NCBI RefSeq assembly: GCF_040250305.1
Contig: NZ_CP158190.1
Location: 2,202,001-2,266,000 of the forward strand
Length of the DNA: 64,000 nt
Source of the DNA: Peribacillus frigoritolerans
GTDB lineage: Bacteria > Bacillota > Bacilli > Bacillales > DSM-1321
Direction of reading: 5' to 3'
This document shows, in pieces, positions 9,058-18,858 of this stretch. Below the pieces are notes generated by a model. That model did not search any database. It saw nothing but the letters and a program-made list of their open reading frames with translations, and had not been told where the DNA came from. Each line of letters starts with the position of its first letter. Positions within the stretch are counted from its first letter, which is position 1. A program made the position numbers and the translations under genes.

Positions 9058-10095
9058 ATGAAGAAAATGACGGGGATATTGGCAACAGCTATTTTAGCTG
9101 GGGGACTATTAGCAGGCTGTGTATCACAAGAAGGAGCATCGGGGAACAGTGAAAAAGAAACAAGTGGCGGAGGTGGTAATGAGAAGTTGAAAATTGCCGT
9201 AGTTCCAAAATTAATGGGGATACCATATTTCAATGCTTCTGAAAAAGGAGCGATTCAAGCAGGTAAAGATCTTGGTGTGGAAACCATTTACACAGGACCT
9301 ACGGAACCGGATGCTGCACAGCAAGTAAAAGTAATTGAAGACTTAATTAGTCAAGATGTGGATGTAATCGCAGTAGCACCAAATGACGCTGCATCACTCT
9401 CACCAGTCCTTCAAAAGGCGAAGGATGAAGGAATAATTGTAATGGATTGGGATACACCAGCTGATCAATCCCTTGTAGAATTATCCGTCCACCAAATAGA
9501 CGATGAAGCATACGGTCGACATATCGCTAAATCCCTCGTAAAACAAATGGGTGTTGAAAAAGGGCAAATCGCTATATTAACTGGAGGGCTTTCAGCTGCA
9601 AACTTAAACACCTGGATAGATGCAGCAAAAAAAGAACTGGAAGAGAATTATCCAGGTATTGAATTAGTATCGGATAAAATCGCGACAGATGAAAAACAAC
9701 AGGTGGCATACCAAAAAACACTGGATTTAATAAAATCAAATCCTGAATTAAAAGGAATCATGGCTTTTTCTACTCCGGCACCTCTTGGGGCAGCCCAAGC
9801 TGTTCAGGAAAAAGGACTGCAAGATGATATTACAGTTGTTGGAACTGCTCTACCGAAAGACTCTTCACCATATTTAAATGATGGATCTCTAGATGTAGCC
9901 ATTCTTTGGGAGCCAGACAAACTAGGTTATTTAACCGTTGCCCTCGCCAAACGTCTAGCTGAAGGGGAGAAACCAGAAGATGGTTTGAAAGTTGAAAATG
10001 TAGGTGAAATTGACGTGTGGGAGGATGGAAAAACAATCATCATGGGACCACCGACAGATTTTACGAAAGACAATGCAGCTGATTTTAATTTTTAA
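9058..10095 (+). CDS. Sugar-binding lipoprotein, LsrB/RhaS-like
   Basis: Extracellular solute-binding lipoprotein of 345 residues. The signal peptide ends in lipobox LAGC with the lipid-modified Cys at residue 21, followed by a Ser/Gly-rich linker. The mature part starts KIAVVPKLMGIPYFNASEKG and has TGPTEPDAAQQVKVIEDLI and DVIAVAPNDAASL, which recall AI-2 (LsrB) and rhamnose (RhaS) receptors. Its C-terminus matches the partial binding protein at the window start. AAGGGGG lies just before the ATG. It delivers the substrate to the permeases. The family reading does not settle whether the ligand is rhamnose, AI-2 or another pentose/deoxyhexose. Confidence 0.92.
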   Translation: MKKMTGILATAILAGGLLAGCVSQEGASGNSEKETSGGGGNEKLKIAVVPKLMGIPYFNASEKGAIQAGKDLGVETIYTGPTEPDAAQQVKVIEDLISQDVDVIAVAPNDAASLSPVLQKAKDEGIIVMDWDTPADQSLVELSVHQIDDEAYGRHIAKSLVKQMGVEKGQIAILTGGLSAANLNTWIDAAKKELEENYPGIELVSDKIATDEKQQVAYQKTLDLIKSNPELKGIMAFSTPAPLGAAQAVQEKGLQDDITVVGTALPKDSSPYLNDGSLDVAILWEPDKLGYLTVALAKRLAEGEKPEDGLKVENVGEIDVWEDGKTIIMGPPTDFTKDNAADFNF

Positions 10096-10110
10096 GGTTA
10101 GATAGACCTA

Positions 10111-10146
10111 AAAGTCCCCTCTCAACTATCTAGAGGGGACTTTTTA
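10111..10146 (+). terminator. Strong intra-operon terminator after the binding protein
   Basis: A perfect 12-bp stem (AAAGTCCCCTCT 10111-10122 with AGAGGGGACTTT 10132-10143) and nine-base loop run into a T tract. It lies between transport and kinase/aldolase genes. Read-through would let transport genes be expressed more strongly than catabolic genes. Confidence 0.9.
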
Positions 10147-10189
10147 TTAAAAATCATTGAGTGACTTCATGTTAGGAGTTGTTAAAGGG

Positions 10190-11857
10190 ATGAATGGGAG
10201 ATATACAATCGGAATTGATTTTGGCACTGAATCAGGAAGAGTGCTGTTAGTAGATATAGCGAACGGAAATGAAGTGGCTACACATGTTACACCTTATCGT
10301 CATGGAGTAATGACTAATAGGCTTCCAGACGGACGTAAACTTGAAAAAGATTGGGCTCTCCAGCATCCAGGTGATTATTTGGACGTTTTATACACTTCTG
10401 TTCCTGAAGTGATCCGGTTAAGTGGAGTAGATGCGAATGATGTGATAGGCATTGGAATCGATTTTACCTCATGCACCATTTTGCCTATTGATAAGAAGGG
10501 AAATCCCCTTTGTTTTGATGAGAAATGGAAAAGGGACCCTCACAGTTGGGTCAAATTATGGAAGCATCATGCCGCACAAAAAGAAGCGGATGATATTACA
10601 CGCATTGCACAGGAAACGAATCAACCATTCCTGAAACGATATGGCGGGAAAATTTCTTCTGAATGGATGTTCCCTAAGATATTACAAGTGATGCGTGAAT
10701 CACCTGATATCTATGAAGAAACGGATCTATTTATGGAAGCCGGAGATTGGATTACCTTCCGTCTGACCAATGAGCTGGTACGCAGCAGTAATATGAGCGG
10801 TTATAAAGCATTTTGGGATAAAAAAGATGGATATCCGGACCCTGGTTTTTTAGCGGCTATTGATGAACGTCTTCTGGATATACTGGATACAAAAATGCGT
10901 GGTGAAGTGTTACCCATCGCTGGGCGGTCGGGTGGTTTAACAGAAGGGATGGCTAAGAAGATGGGGTTGAAAACTGGTACGGCTGTTTCTGTATCCATAA
11001 TCGATGCCCACGCAGGTGTTCCAGCTGTAGGAGCTGTCCATCCAGGCCAATTTGTGATGACGATGGGAACCTCTACTTGCCACATGTTAATTTCTAAGAA
11101 AAAACAAACAGTAGAAGGTATTTGTGGAGTAGTGGAGGATGGAATAATCCCCGGATCATTCAGTTATGAAACGGGACAGGTGGCTGTTGGCGATTCGTTT
11201 GCATGGTATATTGAGCAAACTGTTCCGGAGTATGTAAAGAAAGAAGCTGAGCAAGAAGGTGTCAATCTACATGGCTTACTGGAAAAAAAGGCTTCCTGCT
11301 TAATGCCTGGTCAATCTGGGTTAGTGGCGTTAGATTGGTGGAATGGCAACCGAACAGTCCTTGTAGATGCGAACTTGTCAGGTGTGATTGCAGGGATTAC
11401 TCTTTCTACGAAGCCCGAAGAAATATACCGTGCGCTTTTAGAATCAACAGCTTTTGGAACAAGGAAAATCCTTGAAACCTTTGAGAATGAAGGTATAGAG
11501 ATAAACGATTTGTTTGCCTGTGGCGGATTGCCTCAAAAAAATAAACTATTAATGCAGATATATGCCGATATTTTAAATCGTGAAATTAAAATCGCGGATG
11601 GGGAACAAGTGGTTGCATTAGGAGCAGCCATATACGCTGCCACGGCTGCCGGCCGTATAAATGGTGGGTATGATTCCATAGAGGAGGCATCCTCTAAAAT
11701 GGCAAAAGTAAAAGAAGATACTTTTATACCGGTTAAAGAAAATGTAAGTATTTATCAACAACTCTATGCTTATTATTTAGAAATGCATGACTTCTTTGGC
11801 CGTGATCATATTTCCATAATGCATGGTTTAAAGAAATTGAGGAGTGTGGACCAATGA
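10190..11857 (+). CDS. FGGY-family kinase, ribulokinase (AraB)-like
   Basis: FGGY carbohydrate kinase of 555 residues, about the length of AraB. It starts [19 protein letters not shown], the AraB-type first phosphate loop. It also has [28 protein letters not shown], the GTSTCHML block, and a C-terminal ATP site with [20 protein letters not shown]. The in-frame TTG at 10157 lies on the flank of the terminator. I chose ATG 10190 because AGGAG (10174-10178) lies 11 bases upstream. Its end overlaps the RhaB-like kinase by four bases. It probably phosphorylates a ketopentose or similar ketose. Identity as L-ribulokinase is not proven: there is no AraA isomerase nearby. Confidence 0.87.
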   Translation: MNGRYTIGIDFGTESGRVLLVDIANGNEVATHVTPYRHGVMTNRLPDGRKLEKDWALQHPGDYLDVLYTSVPEVIRLSGVDANDVIGIGIDFTSCTILPIDKKGNPLCFDEKWKRDPHSWVKLWKHHAAQKEADDITRIAQETNQPFLKRYGGKISSEWMFPKILQVMRESPDIYEETDLFMEAGDWITFRLTNELVRSSNMSGYKAFWDKKDGYPDPGFLAAIDERLLDILDTKMRGEVLPIAGRSGGLTEGMAKKMGLKTGTAVSVSIIDAHAGVPAVGAVHPGQFVMTMGTSTCHMLISKKKQTVEGICGVVEDGIIPGSFSYETGQVAVGDSFAWYIEQTVPEYVKKEAEQEGVNLHGLLEKKASCLMPGQSGLVALDWWNGNRTVLVDANLSGVIAGITLSTKPEEIYRALLESTAFGTRKILETFENEGIEINDLFACGGLPQKNKLLMQIYADILNREIKIADGEQVVALGAAIYAATAAGRINGGYDSIEEASSKMAKVKEDTFIPVKENVSIYQQLYAYYLEMHDFFGRDHISIMHGLKKLRSVDQ

Positions 11858-13314
11858 TACATATTGCGGTGGATATTGGTGCTTCAAGTGGCCGGCTGGT
11901 CTTAGGGAAAATGGAGAACGGGAAATTAGTAATTGAAGAAATTCATCGATTTGCGAATGGTTTCACCACCCAAAATGAAACATGTTTTTGGGATATTGAT
12001 CATTTATTGAATGAAATCTTAAAGGGGTTAGAATCAGCAAAAAAACTTGGATACGACCACTGTACACTTGGAATTGATACGTGGGGAACGGATTACGTAT
12101 TGTTGGATGATGATGGACACAGAGTGCAAGAAGTTATCTCTTATCGTGATAAGCGCACCGAAAATACAATCGAAAAGGTCACAAGAACACTACCTAAAGA
12201 AATTATTTATCAAAAAACGGGGATTCAATTCTTATCATTTAACACGTTATACCAATTGTACGAAGAAGATATAAAGAACCTGAAAGTCACTAGGAATGTC
12301 ATGACTGTACCAGATTATTTAGGTTACTGCCTAACGGGGGAAAAGGTCACAGAAGTTACAAGTGCTTCTTCGATGCAATTATTGAATTTAAACACGAAGA
12401 AGTTTGATGAAGAGTTACTTAACCTGATTGCATTGTCAAAAGATCAATTCCCGCCTTTTGCTAATCCGGGAGAACGATTAGGGAAACTGATGAAAGAACG
12501 TTATTCTACTTTTGATCTTCCCGATACAGAAGTGATTATCGTTGCTTCACATGATACTGCTTCCGCCATAGTCGGTTCACCTGGTAATGGAGAGAAATGG
12601 GCCTATATTAGTAGCGGGACGTGGTCGTTGCTTGGGATTGAAAGCGATAAACCGATAGTGAATGAGTTAGCCCTTAAAAACAATTATACAAATGAATGGG
12701 GTGCATACGGAACCTTCCGCTTTCTGAAAAATATCATTGGCATGTGGGTTATTCAAGAAGTCAGAAGACATTTAAAGGAAGACTATAACTTCGAGAAGTT
12801 TGTACATGAGGCAGAGAAAATAAATGAGTGCAGGCAGTTCATCAACTTTAATGATAAACGATTTTTAAATCCAGAAAATATGATTCAAGAAATTCAGCAG
12901 TATTGTCGGGAGACGAATCAGGAGATTCCACATACAGTGGGCGAATTAGCGAACTGTATATTTACAAATATGTCTATAATTTATGCGATGTCCATTCGGC
13001 AAATAGAAGAGATAACCGGGAAAAAAATCGAGCAACTTCATATTGTCGGAGGAGGGGCGAAAAATGAATTCGTTAATCAACTTACGGCAGACCTTAGCGG
13101 GAAAACCATATACGCTGGACCAACAGAGGCTACGGCGATTGGGAATATACTAGTTCAAATGATTTCAGGCAATGAAATAAGCGATTTACAAACGGCACGT
13201 CAGTTAATACAACACTCGTTCCTTATAAAAAAATATGAGCCAAAAGAAAAAATTGAATCATCCCTGATTGAAAAATTCAAACAAGCAATTTCCATGAAAG
13301 AAGAATGTAAATAA
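11854..13314 (+). CDS. FGGY-family kinase, rhamnulokinase (RhaB)-like
   Basis: FGGY kinase of 486 residues that resembles L-rhamnulokinase. It has [17 protein letters not shown] at the N-terminus, [13 protein letters not shown] in the substrate region, [25 protein letters not shown] and the C-terminal adenine-site block [22 protein letters not shown] overlaps the preceding stop (ATGA). It presumably makes a 1-phosphorylated 6-deoxyketose for the aldolase downstream. A rhamnose isomerase (RhaA) is absent from the window. Confidence 0.9.
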   Translation: MIHIAVDIGASSGRLVLGKMENGKLVIEEIHRFANGFTTQNETCFWDIDHLLNEILKGLESAKKLGYDHCTLGIDTWGTDYVLLDDDGHRVQEVISYRDKRTENTIEKVTRTLPKEIIYQKTGIQFLSFNTLYQLYEEDIKNLKVTRNVMTVPDYLGYCLTGEKVTEVTSASSMQLLNLNTKKFDEELLNLIALSKDQFPPFANPGERLGKLMKERYSTFDLPDTEVIIVASHDTASAIVGSPGNGEKWAYISSGTWSLLGIESDKPIVNELALKNNYTNEWGAYGTFRFLKNIIGMWVIQEVRRHLKEDYNFEKFVHEAEKINECRQFINFNDKRFLNPENMIQEIQQYCRETNQEIPHTVGELANCIFTNMSIIYAMSIRQIEEITGKKIEQLHIVGGGAKNEFVNQLTADLSGKTIYAGPTEATAIGNILVQMISGNEISDLQTARQLIQHSFLIKKYEPKEKIESSLIEKFKQAISMKEECK

Positions 13315-13329
13315 TAGGAGTGATAAAGT

Positions 13330-14625
13330 ATGAATGAAAATCTGCATCCAGCCGAACAAATTGTTATGATCATGGAACGTGTCTATAAATATGGCATGAC
13401 AACAATTTCAGGAGGAAACCTTTCTATTCTGGATGAAAATGGTGACCTTTGGATTACTCCATCGGGCATTGATAAAGGAGCATTAACCATGGATGATATC
13501 ATGTGCGTCAAAAAGGACGGTACATTCATAGGGAAACATAAACCATCGGTAGAGCTTCCTTTTCATCAAGGAATTTATGAAGCAAGGCCCGATATAAAAG
13601 CTGTCGTACATGCACATCCCCCGGCATTGGTTTCCTTTAGCATGGCTCGTAAAGGACCAAACCCAAAGTTGCTTTTACATGCATATAAGAGTGTAGCAGA
13701 TTCCCTTCAGGTTGCACCCTATGCGATTCCTGGAAGCGACAAATTAAAGGAAAATATTTCGGCTGAATTTGCAAAAGGAGGGGATGCGGTCATATTGGAG
13801 AATCATGGTATCGTGGTAGGGAAACCTACTATATTTGATGCCTTTATGTTGTTTGAAACCCTTGAAGATACTGCTTGTATGGAAATAAATGCAAGAAATA
13901 TAGGGAAACCATTTGAACTGACCGAACAAAATTTACAAGAAATAGATTTATATAAAGCGGATAAATTAACACAGATAGAAATGAAGCACCATTCTGTCGA
14001 AGAGGTTTCTTGCCGTCAAGAAATGATCAGGTTATTGGAACGGTTATATGATCGTCAGCTTTTTACAAGTATCTCAGGCAGCTTTTCAACACGCCTTAAA
14101 GATGGATCTATTTTAATCACGCCTTCTCAACAGGACCGTAAATATATTAAGGAAGATGAATTGGTTCTGATTCATCAGGAGTTTAGTGAAGCTGGCAAGG
14201 AACCATGTGAGTTTTTTGAGCTTCATCAAAAAATATATGAGTTAAACCCGGAGCTTACATCCGTAATCATTGCCAACCCAAGATTTTTAATGGCCTATGC
14301 AGTGACAGATGTTAAATATAATACACATATAATTCCAGAGGCCTACATTGTTCTTCGGGATATAGATAAAGTGCCTTTTGGAATGGGAGAAGATCATAAT
14401 AGAATGATTGCAGATAAACTAGCAGAGGATAATCCTGTCCTATTAATTGAAAATGGATATGCAGTTGTCTCAGGAAAAAGTTTACTGAGTGTATTTGATA
14501 GGCTAGAAGTAGCTGAATATAGTGCAAAAGCATTGGTGTACGCTAAAAGTATTGGCGAAGTTATCGATATTAGTGATGAAGATATTGAAGAAATTATTGA
14601 AGGTTTTAAGCTAATTGCCAAATAA
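13330..14625 (+). CDS. Double-domain class II aldolase/adducin protein with degenerate second domain
   Basis: Protein of 431 residues made of two class II aldolase (FucA/RhaD/AraD) domains in tandem; family members usually have one domain of about 215. The N-terminal domain (1-205) is complete: SGGNLSI, catalytic-Glu region VELPFHQGIYE, zinc ligands in VVHAHPPALV and a third His in ENHGIVVG. The C-terminal domain (about 220-425) keeps the fold motifs (SISGSFSTR, ITPS, FFELHQKIYE), but the HxH motif reads IIANPRF and the ENHG motif reads ENGYAVVSG. It should therefore not bind zinc. It likely cleaves a ketose-1-phosphate to DHAP and an aldehyde, or acts as a 4-epimerase. RBS AGGAG precedes the ATG. 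Confidence 0.85.
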   Translation: MNENLHPAEQIVMIMERVYKYGMTTISGGNLSILDENGDLWITPSGIDKGALTMDDIMCVKKDGTFIGKHKPSVELPFHQGIYEARPDIKAVVHAHPPALVSFSMARKGPNPKLLLHAYKSVADSLQVAPYAIPGSDKLKENISAEFAKGGDAVILENHGIVVGKPTIFDAFMLFETLEDTACMEINARNIGKPFELTEQNLQEIDLYKADKLTQIEMKHHSVEEVSCRQEMIRLLERLYDRQLFTSISGSFSTRLKDGSILITPSQQDRKYIKEDELVLIHQEFSEAGKEPCEFFELHQKIYELNPELTSVIIANPRFLMAYAVTDVKYNTHIIPEAYIVLRDIDKVPFGMGEDHNRMIADKLAEDNPVLLIENGYAVVSGKSLLSVFDRLEVAEYSAKALVYAKSIGEVIDISDEDIEEIIEGFKLIAK

Positions 14626-14652
14626 CGATATCAATGAAAAAAGGCAGTTCCT

Positions 14653-14681
14653 AAGCTCTCTATTTATATAGAGGGCTTTAT
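14653..14681 (+). terminator. Terminator-like hairpin after the aldolase
   Basis: Stem AAGCTCTCTAT / ATAGAGGGCTT (one G-U pair, four-base loop) lies 28 bases after the stop. The T tract is weak, so it may be leaky and let the DeoR gene be partly co-transcribed. Confidence 0.6.
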
Positions 14682-14696
14682 ATATGTTACAATACA

Positions 14697-14720
14697 AAAA
14701 CAAACAAAAGTAAACAAAGA
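14697..14720 (+). promoter_or_regulatory. Candidate DeoR operator
   Basis: A-rich direct repeats of AAACAAA (ACAAACAAAAGTAAACAAAG) lie immediately upstream of the DeoR-family gene, just after a TACAAT -10-like box. Position suggests autoregulation. This is an inference from location and repeat structure only. Confidence 0.35.
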
Positions 14721-14744
14721 TTATATAGATAGGAGAAAGTTGGT

Positions 14745-15506
14745 ATGCTTGTAGCTCAAAGACACCAAAAAATTGTCGAACTCGTAAATGAACGTTCGAG
14801 TATTCGTGTTACAGAATTAAGTGAAATCTTTTCAGTAACAGAGGAAACGATCCGACGTGATCTCGAAAAGCTTGAGAAAGAAACAAAACTAAAACGCAGC
14901 CACGGCGGTGCCGTTAGCCTGCAAGAAGATGATTCGGAAATCCATTTTTCCGAAAGAGTGATAACAAATGTCAACGAAAAAAAAGTGATAGCATATGAAG
15001 CGGCAAAGCGGATAGTGGAAGGTGACAGGATTATTTTAGATGCAAGTACAACTGCCTGGTATATGTCAAAAGCCTTACCAAACATACCGCTAACGGTTAT
15101 TACCAATTCCACCAAAGTGGTTATGGAATTGAGTAAAAAAGAAAAAATAGAGGTTATTTCAACCGGGGGAAGATTGCTGTCAAAGTCTTTATCATTTGTT
15201 GGTCCGATAGCAGAGAAATCATTAACGATGTATCATGTCAACAAAACGTTTTTGTCTTGCAAGGGGATTCACTTAGAGGAAGGACTCAGTGATTCTAATG
15301 AAGGGCAGGCTTTATTAAAAAAGAAAATGATCGAAAGGTCGGATGCAGTGATCCTGATGGTGGATTCCTCAAAGTTTGGAAAAAAGGCGTTTTCATTAAT
15401 CGTTCCGCCTAGTGAAGTGGATGAGGTCATTACGGATAGAGAAATAGATGAAGTATCAAGAAAATTGCTTGAAAAAAGAAATGTAAAAGTAACGATTGTA
15501 AATTAA
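14745..15506 (+). CDS. DeoR-family transcriptional repressor
   Basis: Repressor of 253 residues. The N-terminal helix-turn-helix (residues 4-55, RHQKIVELVNERSSIRVTEL...TEETIRRDLEKLE) matches the DeoR/GlpR signature. It is followed by KRSHGGAV and the C-terminal sugar-phosphate sensor domain (DASTTAWYMSKAL, TNSTKVVMEL, STGGRLLSKSLSFVGP). RBS AGGAGAAAG lies before the ATG. Members of this family release DNA on binding a sugar-phosphate intermediate, so it probably controls the adjacent sugar operon together with the two-component system. Followed by a terminator. Confidence 0.92.
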   Translation: MLVAQRHQKIVELVNERSSIRVTELSEIFSVTEETIRRDLEKLEKETKLKRSHGGAVSLQEDDSEIHFSERVITNVNEKKVIAYEAAKRIVEGDRIILDASTTAWYMSKALPNIPLTVITNSTKVVMELSKKEKIEVISTGGRLLSKSLSFVGPIAEKSLTMYHVNKTFLSCKGIHLEEGLSDSNEGQALLKKKMIERSDAVILMVDSSKFGKKAFSLIVPPSEVDEVITDREIDEVSRKLLEKRNVKVTIVN

Positions 15507-15566
15507 GATAGACTCATTAGCGACAGTTGGGAAATGTGTCCTTTAAAGCGAGCAATCTATAACTTA

Positions 15567-15608
15567 TAGAGGTTGGGTATCTTTACGGTACCCAATCTAT
15601 TTTTTTAT
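15567..15608 (+). terminator. Terminator after deoR-type gene, and following gap
   Basis: GTTGGGTA pairs with TACCCAAT and runs into seven T residues, closing the sugar island. The rest of the 419-base gap to 15925 holds no gene that I can support. It contains a perfect tandem 12-bp repeat (AAAGGGCAAACG at 15768-15779 and 15780-15791). Confidence 0.7.
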
Positions 15609-15870
15609 TGCCTCGTTTTCAAAAAAAGGGCTTTCAGTTTAGTAACATGCTCGTGTTAGGGAAAGGCAGGAGACGTACGGGGTTGTGAAAACGTTGACTG
15701 TGTTATTACCAATAGGAAGGGAAAGGGGGTTTTGTCTTAAGTTTCGCAGAAAAAATACTATTAGGGTAAAGGGCAAACGAAAGGGCAAACGTGAAACGTT
15801 AATTTTTTCTGGAAATTTGCATATAATCGAAGAAGAAAAAGAGTTAGTTGTTTCTTGATGATAGTTGAAA

Positions 15871-15898
15871 TTGGAAAACCTTTCCGTTAACATATAAT
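15871..15898 (+). promoter_or_regulatory. Candidate sigma-A promoter of the ABC exporter
   Basis: TTGGAA (15871-15876), 16-base spacer and TATAAT (15893-15898), about 28 bases before the TTG start of the ATPase gene. Confidence 0.55.
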
Positions 15899-15925
15899 AA
15901 GAATCATATAATAGGAGGTTGTGCA

Positions 15926-16825
15926 TTGTCTTTACAAATCAAAGAAGTTACGAAAAAATTCGGGGATTTCACAGCTGTAAACCAGCTTGATTTAACTATC
16001 CCCGAAAAAGAAATGTTCGGCTTTTTAGGCGGGAATGGAGCGGGGAAAACGACCACGTTCCGAATGATACTTGGCCTGCTTGACCCCACTGAAGGGGAAG
16101 TGATCTGGGATGGCAAGAAAATCGATTATACGACCAGTTCAATGATTGGCTATCTTCCTGAGGAACGCGGACTATATCCAAAACTGAAGGTGCGCGATCA
16201 AATTGTGTATTTGGCTAGATTAAGAGGGATGAACAAACGGGATGCTTTGAAAGAGTTGGAGTATTGGCTGGACCGCTTTATGGTGCCCGAGTATATCGAT
16301 AAGCGAGTTGAAGAGCTTTCAAAGGGAAATCAACAAAAAATCCAGCTGATCGCTTCCATGATCCATAAACCTGAATTACTTATCCTTGACGAACCATTCA
16401 GCGGACTGGATCCAGTGAATGTGGAAATCCTGAAGAAAGCTGTCATTGACTTAAGGGACAGCGGCACGACGATCGTTTTCTCGAGCCATCGCATGGAGCA
16501 TGTCGAGGAGATGTGCGAGCATCTTTGCATCATGCATAAAGGTTCCCCTGTTGTGGCTGGAAAGTTAAAAGAAATCAAGCGTTCTTTTGGTAAAAAGAAT
16601 GTCTCAATTAAAGCTGATTTTGATCTATCTTTTTTGGATAATTATTCAGGTGTAACAAAAGTCAAGAACACGATGGAAGGGAAAATTCTTCAAGTCACTG
16701 GTGAAGACGTGGCTGAGAGCATGCTACGTGATCTTGTTCCAAGAGGTTTCGTCCGGAAATTCGAATTGGAAGAACCATCGCTGACGGATATTTTCATTGA
16801 AAAAGTAGGTGCCGTCTATGAATAA
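15926..16825 (+). CDS. ABC exporter ATP-binding protein (YhaQ/NatA-like)
   Basis: ATPase of 299 residues. Walker A is GGNGAGKTTTF near residue 35, signature VEELSKGNQQKIQ, Walker B LLILDEPFSGLDP, with a H-loop SSHRMEHVEEMC. The C-terminal extension after residue 220 is the DUF4162-type domain common in NatA/YhaQ-type exporters. The start is TTG with AGGAGG (15913-15918) seven bases upstream; no in-frame ATG fits better. It overlaps the permease gene. Likely exports sodium, a peptide or a drug; B. subtilis YhaQP is the nearest known arrangement I recognise. Confidence 0.9.
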   Translation: MSLQIKEVTKKFGDFTAVNQLDLTIPEKEMFGFLGGNGAGKTTTFRMILGLLDPTEGEVIWDGKKIDYTTSSMIGYLPEERGLYPKLKVRDQIVYLARLRGMNKRDALKELEYWLDRFMVPEYIDKRVEELSKGNQQKIQLIASMIHKPELLILDEPFSGLDPVNVEILKKAVIDLRDSGTTIVFSSHRMEHVEEMCEHLCIMHKGSPVVAGKLKEIKRSFGKKNVSIKADFDLSFLDNYSGVTKVKNTMEGKILQVTGEDVAESMLRDLVPRGFVRKFELEEPSLTDIFIEKVGAVYE

Positions 16826-18068
16826 ATTTTGGATTGTCCTTTCCCATACATATCTATCAAAATTAAAGACGAAATCCTTTATCATTTCTACAATCATTAT
16901 GATGGCCCTGATTCTCGTCCTTTCGAATCTTTCGAATCTTATTGATAAATTCGACAGTGATGAACAGGAAAAGGTTGCCGTCATCGATCAGACTGAAGGC
17001 AGCTTATTTGATCCTTATAAAAAAGGGGTAGCAGGTGTGAACGATGACCTATCGATAATATCCGCCCAGGATGAAAAGGAAGCGGAGGAAATGGTCAGTG
17101 CGGAAAAAATCGTTGGGTATTTGATAATCGAAAATGATGAAACTCTCGGCTTCAAGGGAACGTATAAAGCGAATCAAATTTCAGATTCTGCGGTAAGTAA
17201 TGATTTGCTTTTAGCGCTAACCCAATTGAAGGGTCAAATAACCGCGAAGGAATTGAATTTGACAGAGCAGCAAATCGCTCAATTGAATACGCCGCCAGCA
17301 TTTGATACGATTGCGCTTCAGAAAAATGCTAAAACGGAAGAGGATCTCAATCAAGCACGAGGTCTCGTGTATGTTCTCTTATTCGTGATTTACTTCGGTG
17401 TCTTGATGTATGCAACGATGATTGCAATGGAAGTGGCTACTGAGAAAACATCACGAGTCATGGAAATCCTGATTTCAAGTGTCCCGCCAGTCACACAGAT
17501 GTTTGCCAAAATAATGGGTGTTGCATTGCTTAGTCTTACTCAAATGATTTTATTTTTTGGGGTGGGCTATTTCTCGATTAAACAAAACTTGACGGGTATG
17601 GATGAAGGATTCTTTTCATTTTTCGGTTTCGGCAGCACCGATATCTCAACGATCATTTATGCAATCATCTTCGCTTTGCTTGGGTATTTTCTGTACGCGA
17701 CTCTTGCGGCATGCCTTGGGTCCGTTGTCAGCAAAATTGAAGATGTCCAGCAAATGATATCACCGATGACCATGTTAGTTGTCATCGCCTTCATGATTGC
17801 GATGTTTGGACTGGGAAATCCGTCAGCCAGTTATATTACGATCACATCATTCATTCCATTTTTCACGCCGATGATCATGTTCTTGCGTGTAGGGATGCTT
17901 GAAGTTCCATTCTGGGAAATCGCCATCAGCATTGCAGTCTTGATCTTAACGATAGTTTTACTTGGAATAATCGGAGCAAAAATCTATCGGGGTGGAGTCT
18001 TGATGTATGGAAGCTCAAAATCACTGAAAAGCATCAAGAATGCCTTGCAATTATCCAAGAAAAATTAA
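16818..18068 (+). CDS. ABC exporter permease (YhaP/NatB-like)
   Basis: Membrane protein of 416 residues with ABC-2 topology. One N-terminal membrane helix (about 18-38) is followed by a large extracellular domain to about 185 and then five or six helices. The block EVATEKTSRVMEILISSVPPVTQMFAKI is diagnostic of the NatB/YhaP permeases. The start ATG overlaps the ATPase stop (ATGAATAA); a GTG nine bases upstream is in frame but less likely. It works with the preceding ATPase as an exporter. Followed by a terminator (18074-18110). Confidence 0.9.
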   Translation: MNKFWIVLSHTYLSKLKTKSFIISTIIMMALILVLSNLSNLIDKFDSDEQEKVAVIDQTEGSLFDPYKKGVAGVNDDLSIISAQDEKEAEEMVSAEKIVGYLIIENDETLGFKGTYKANQISDSAVSNDLLLALTQLKGQITAKELNLTEQQIAQLNTPPAFDTIALQKNAKTEEDLNQARGLVYVLLFVIYFGVLMYATMIAMEVATEKTSRVMEILISSVPPVTQMFAKIMGVALLSLTQMILFFGVGYFSIKQNLTGMDEGFFSFFGFGSTDISTIIYAIIFALLGYFLYATLAACLGSVVSKIEDVQQMISPMTMLVVIAFMIAMFGLGNPSASYITITSFIPFFTPMIMFLRVGMLEVPFWEIAISIAVLILTIVLLGIIGAKIYRGGVLMYGSSKSLKSIKNALQLSKKN

Positions 18069-18073
18069 CATGA

Positions 18074-18112
18074 AACCTGGATCCTTCATTTGGAGGTATT
18101 CAGGTTTTTTTA
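18074..18112 (+). terminator. Terminator after the ABC exporter
   Basis: AACCTG / CAGGTT outer stem with inner partial pairing, followed by seven T residues, five bases after the permease stop. Confidence 0.75.
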
Positions 18113-18201
18113 AGATAATAATATAGGAACGAAAAGTAGCATAGATATAAGGGAACATAAATATATTCCATTTATGCAACCACGATTAGGAGTGAATTAT
18201 T

Positions 18202-18504
18202 ATGAGCAATCTGGTAACGTGGACGATAGCTTCAGAAGCGTTTCTCTTGCTATCCTTCATCATTATTATTTTATCAACCAAGAATCCGAAAAGAAATGTT
18301 CTCTGGGTGATCCTGTTCATCATCGGAGCTGCACCGCTTTTATATTTAGCGATAGATCATGTGAAAAACGATTATATGGATGCAAATATCGGATTGGGCC
18401 TTGCCTTTATGTTTACCTGGATATATAGCGCAGTAGCGTTTATCGTTGCCATCATTCTTTTAGTGAAAAAGAAAAGGAATAATAATATCTCAAAAGAACT
18501 GTGA
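18202..18504 (+). CDS. Small membrane protein of unknown function
   Basis: Protein of 100 residues with three predicted membrane helices (about 7-25, 32-51 and 63-88) and a basic, Lys/Arg/Asn-rich tail. RBS AGGAGTG lies before the ATG. I do not recognise the family. It stands alone between the ABC exporter terminator and an IS remnant, so context gives no function. Confidence 0.65.
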   Translation: MSNLVTWTIASEAFLLLSFIIIILSTKNPKRNVLWVILFIIGAAPLLYLAIDHVKNDYMDANIGLGLAFMFTWIYSAVAFIVAIILLVKKKRNNNISKEL

Positions 18505-18560
18505 TAATCACATTTGGAATCTTAATTAAGTGAAAATTAAAAAACTGAGGATACATGACC

Positions 18561-18640
18561 TATACCCCGAATAACGGACACACATAAAAAAGTCCCTTAT
18601 CCGGTTTTTTTTTATGTTTCAATAGGTGTTATGAGAAATG
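18561..18640 (+). mobile_element. IS end remnant, copy 1
   Basis: Carries the segment TATACCCCGAATAACGGACA, then CACATAAAAAAGT, the CCCTTATCCGG half and ATGTTTCAATAGGTG, shared with copies at 29252 and 49391. It stops before any transposase codons that I can recognise. The hairpin would also act as a terminator. The rest of the gap 18641-18859 (AT-rich, a hairpin-like GGCATAG...GCAGTGTC with T tract near 18740-18775) shows no gene. Confidence 0.6.
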
Positions 18641-18858
18641 AGTCTCGTTTTCGATGGGGACTAAAGAAAATGGCCCCGGTACAAAACTCGGACCACCTAT
18701 TAGCCGCATAGGCGCCTTGTTATACTGTCCGAAAAAGTGGCATAGTTCATTTTAATGAGGCAGTGTCTTTTTTTAGAAGTAGATGGAGAGATCATCTAAG
18801 TAGCCCTTCTGTAATCCTGAAGTTCCTTTTTAATATTATTAATACTTACATACAAATT

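Noticed and set aside
9058..14625. AI-2 (lsr) uptake and degradation operon
   Set aside because: The binding protein looks LsrB-like, but LsrK, LsrR, LsrF and LsrG are absent and the kinases and aldolase fit sugars.
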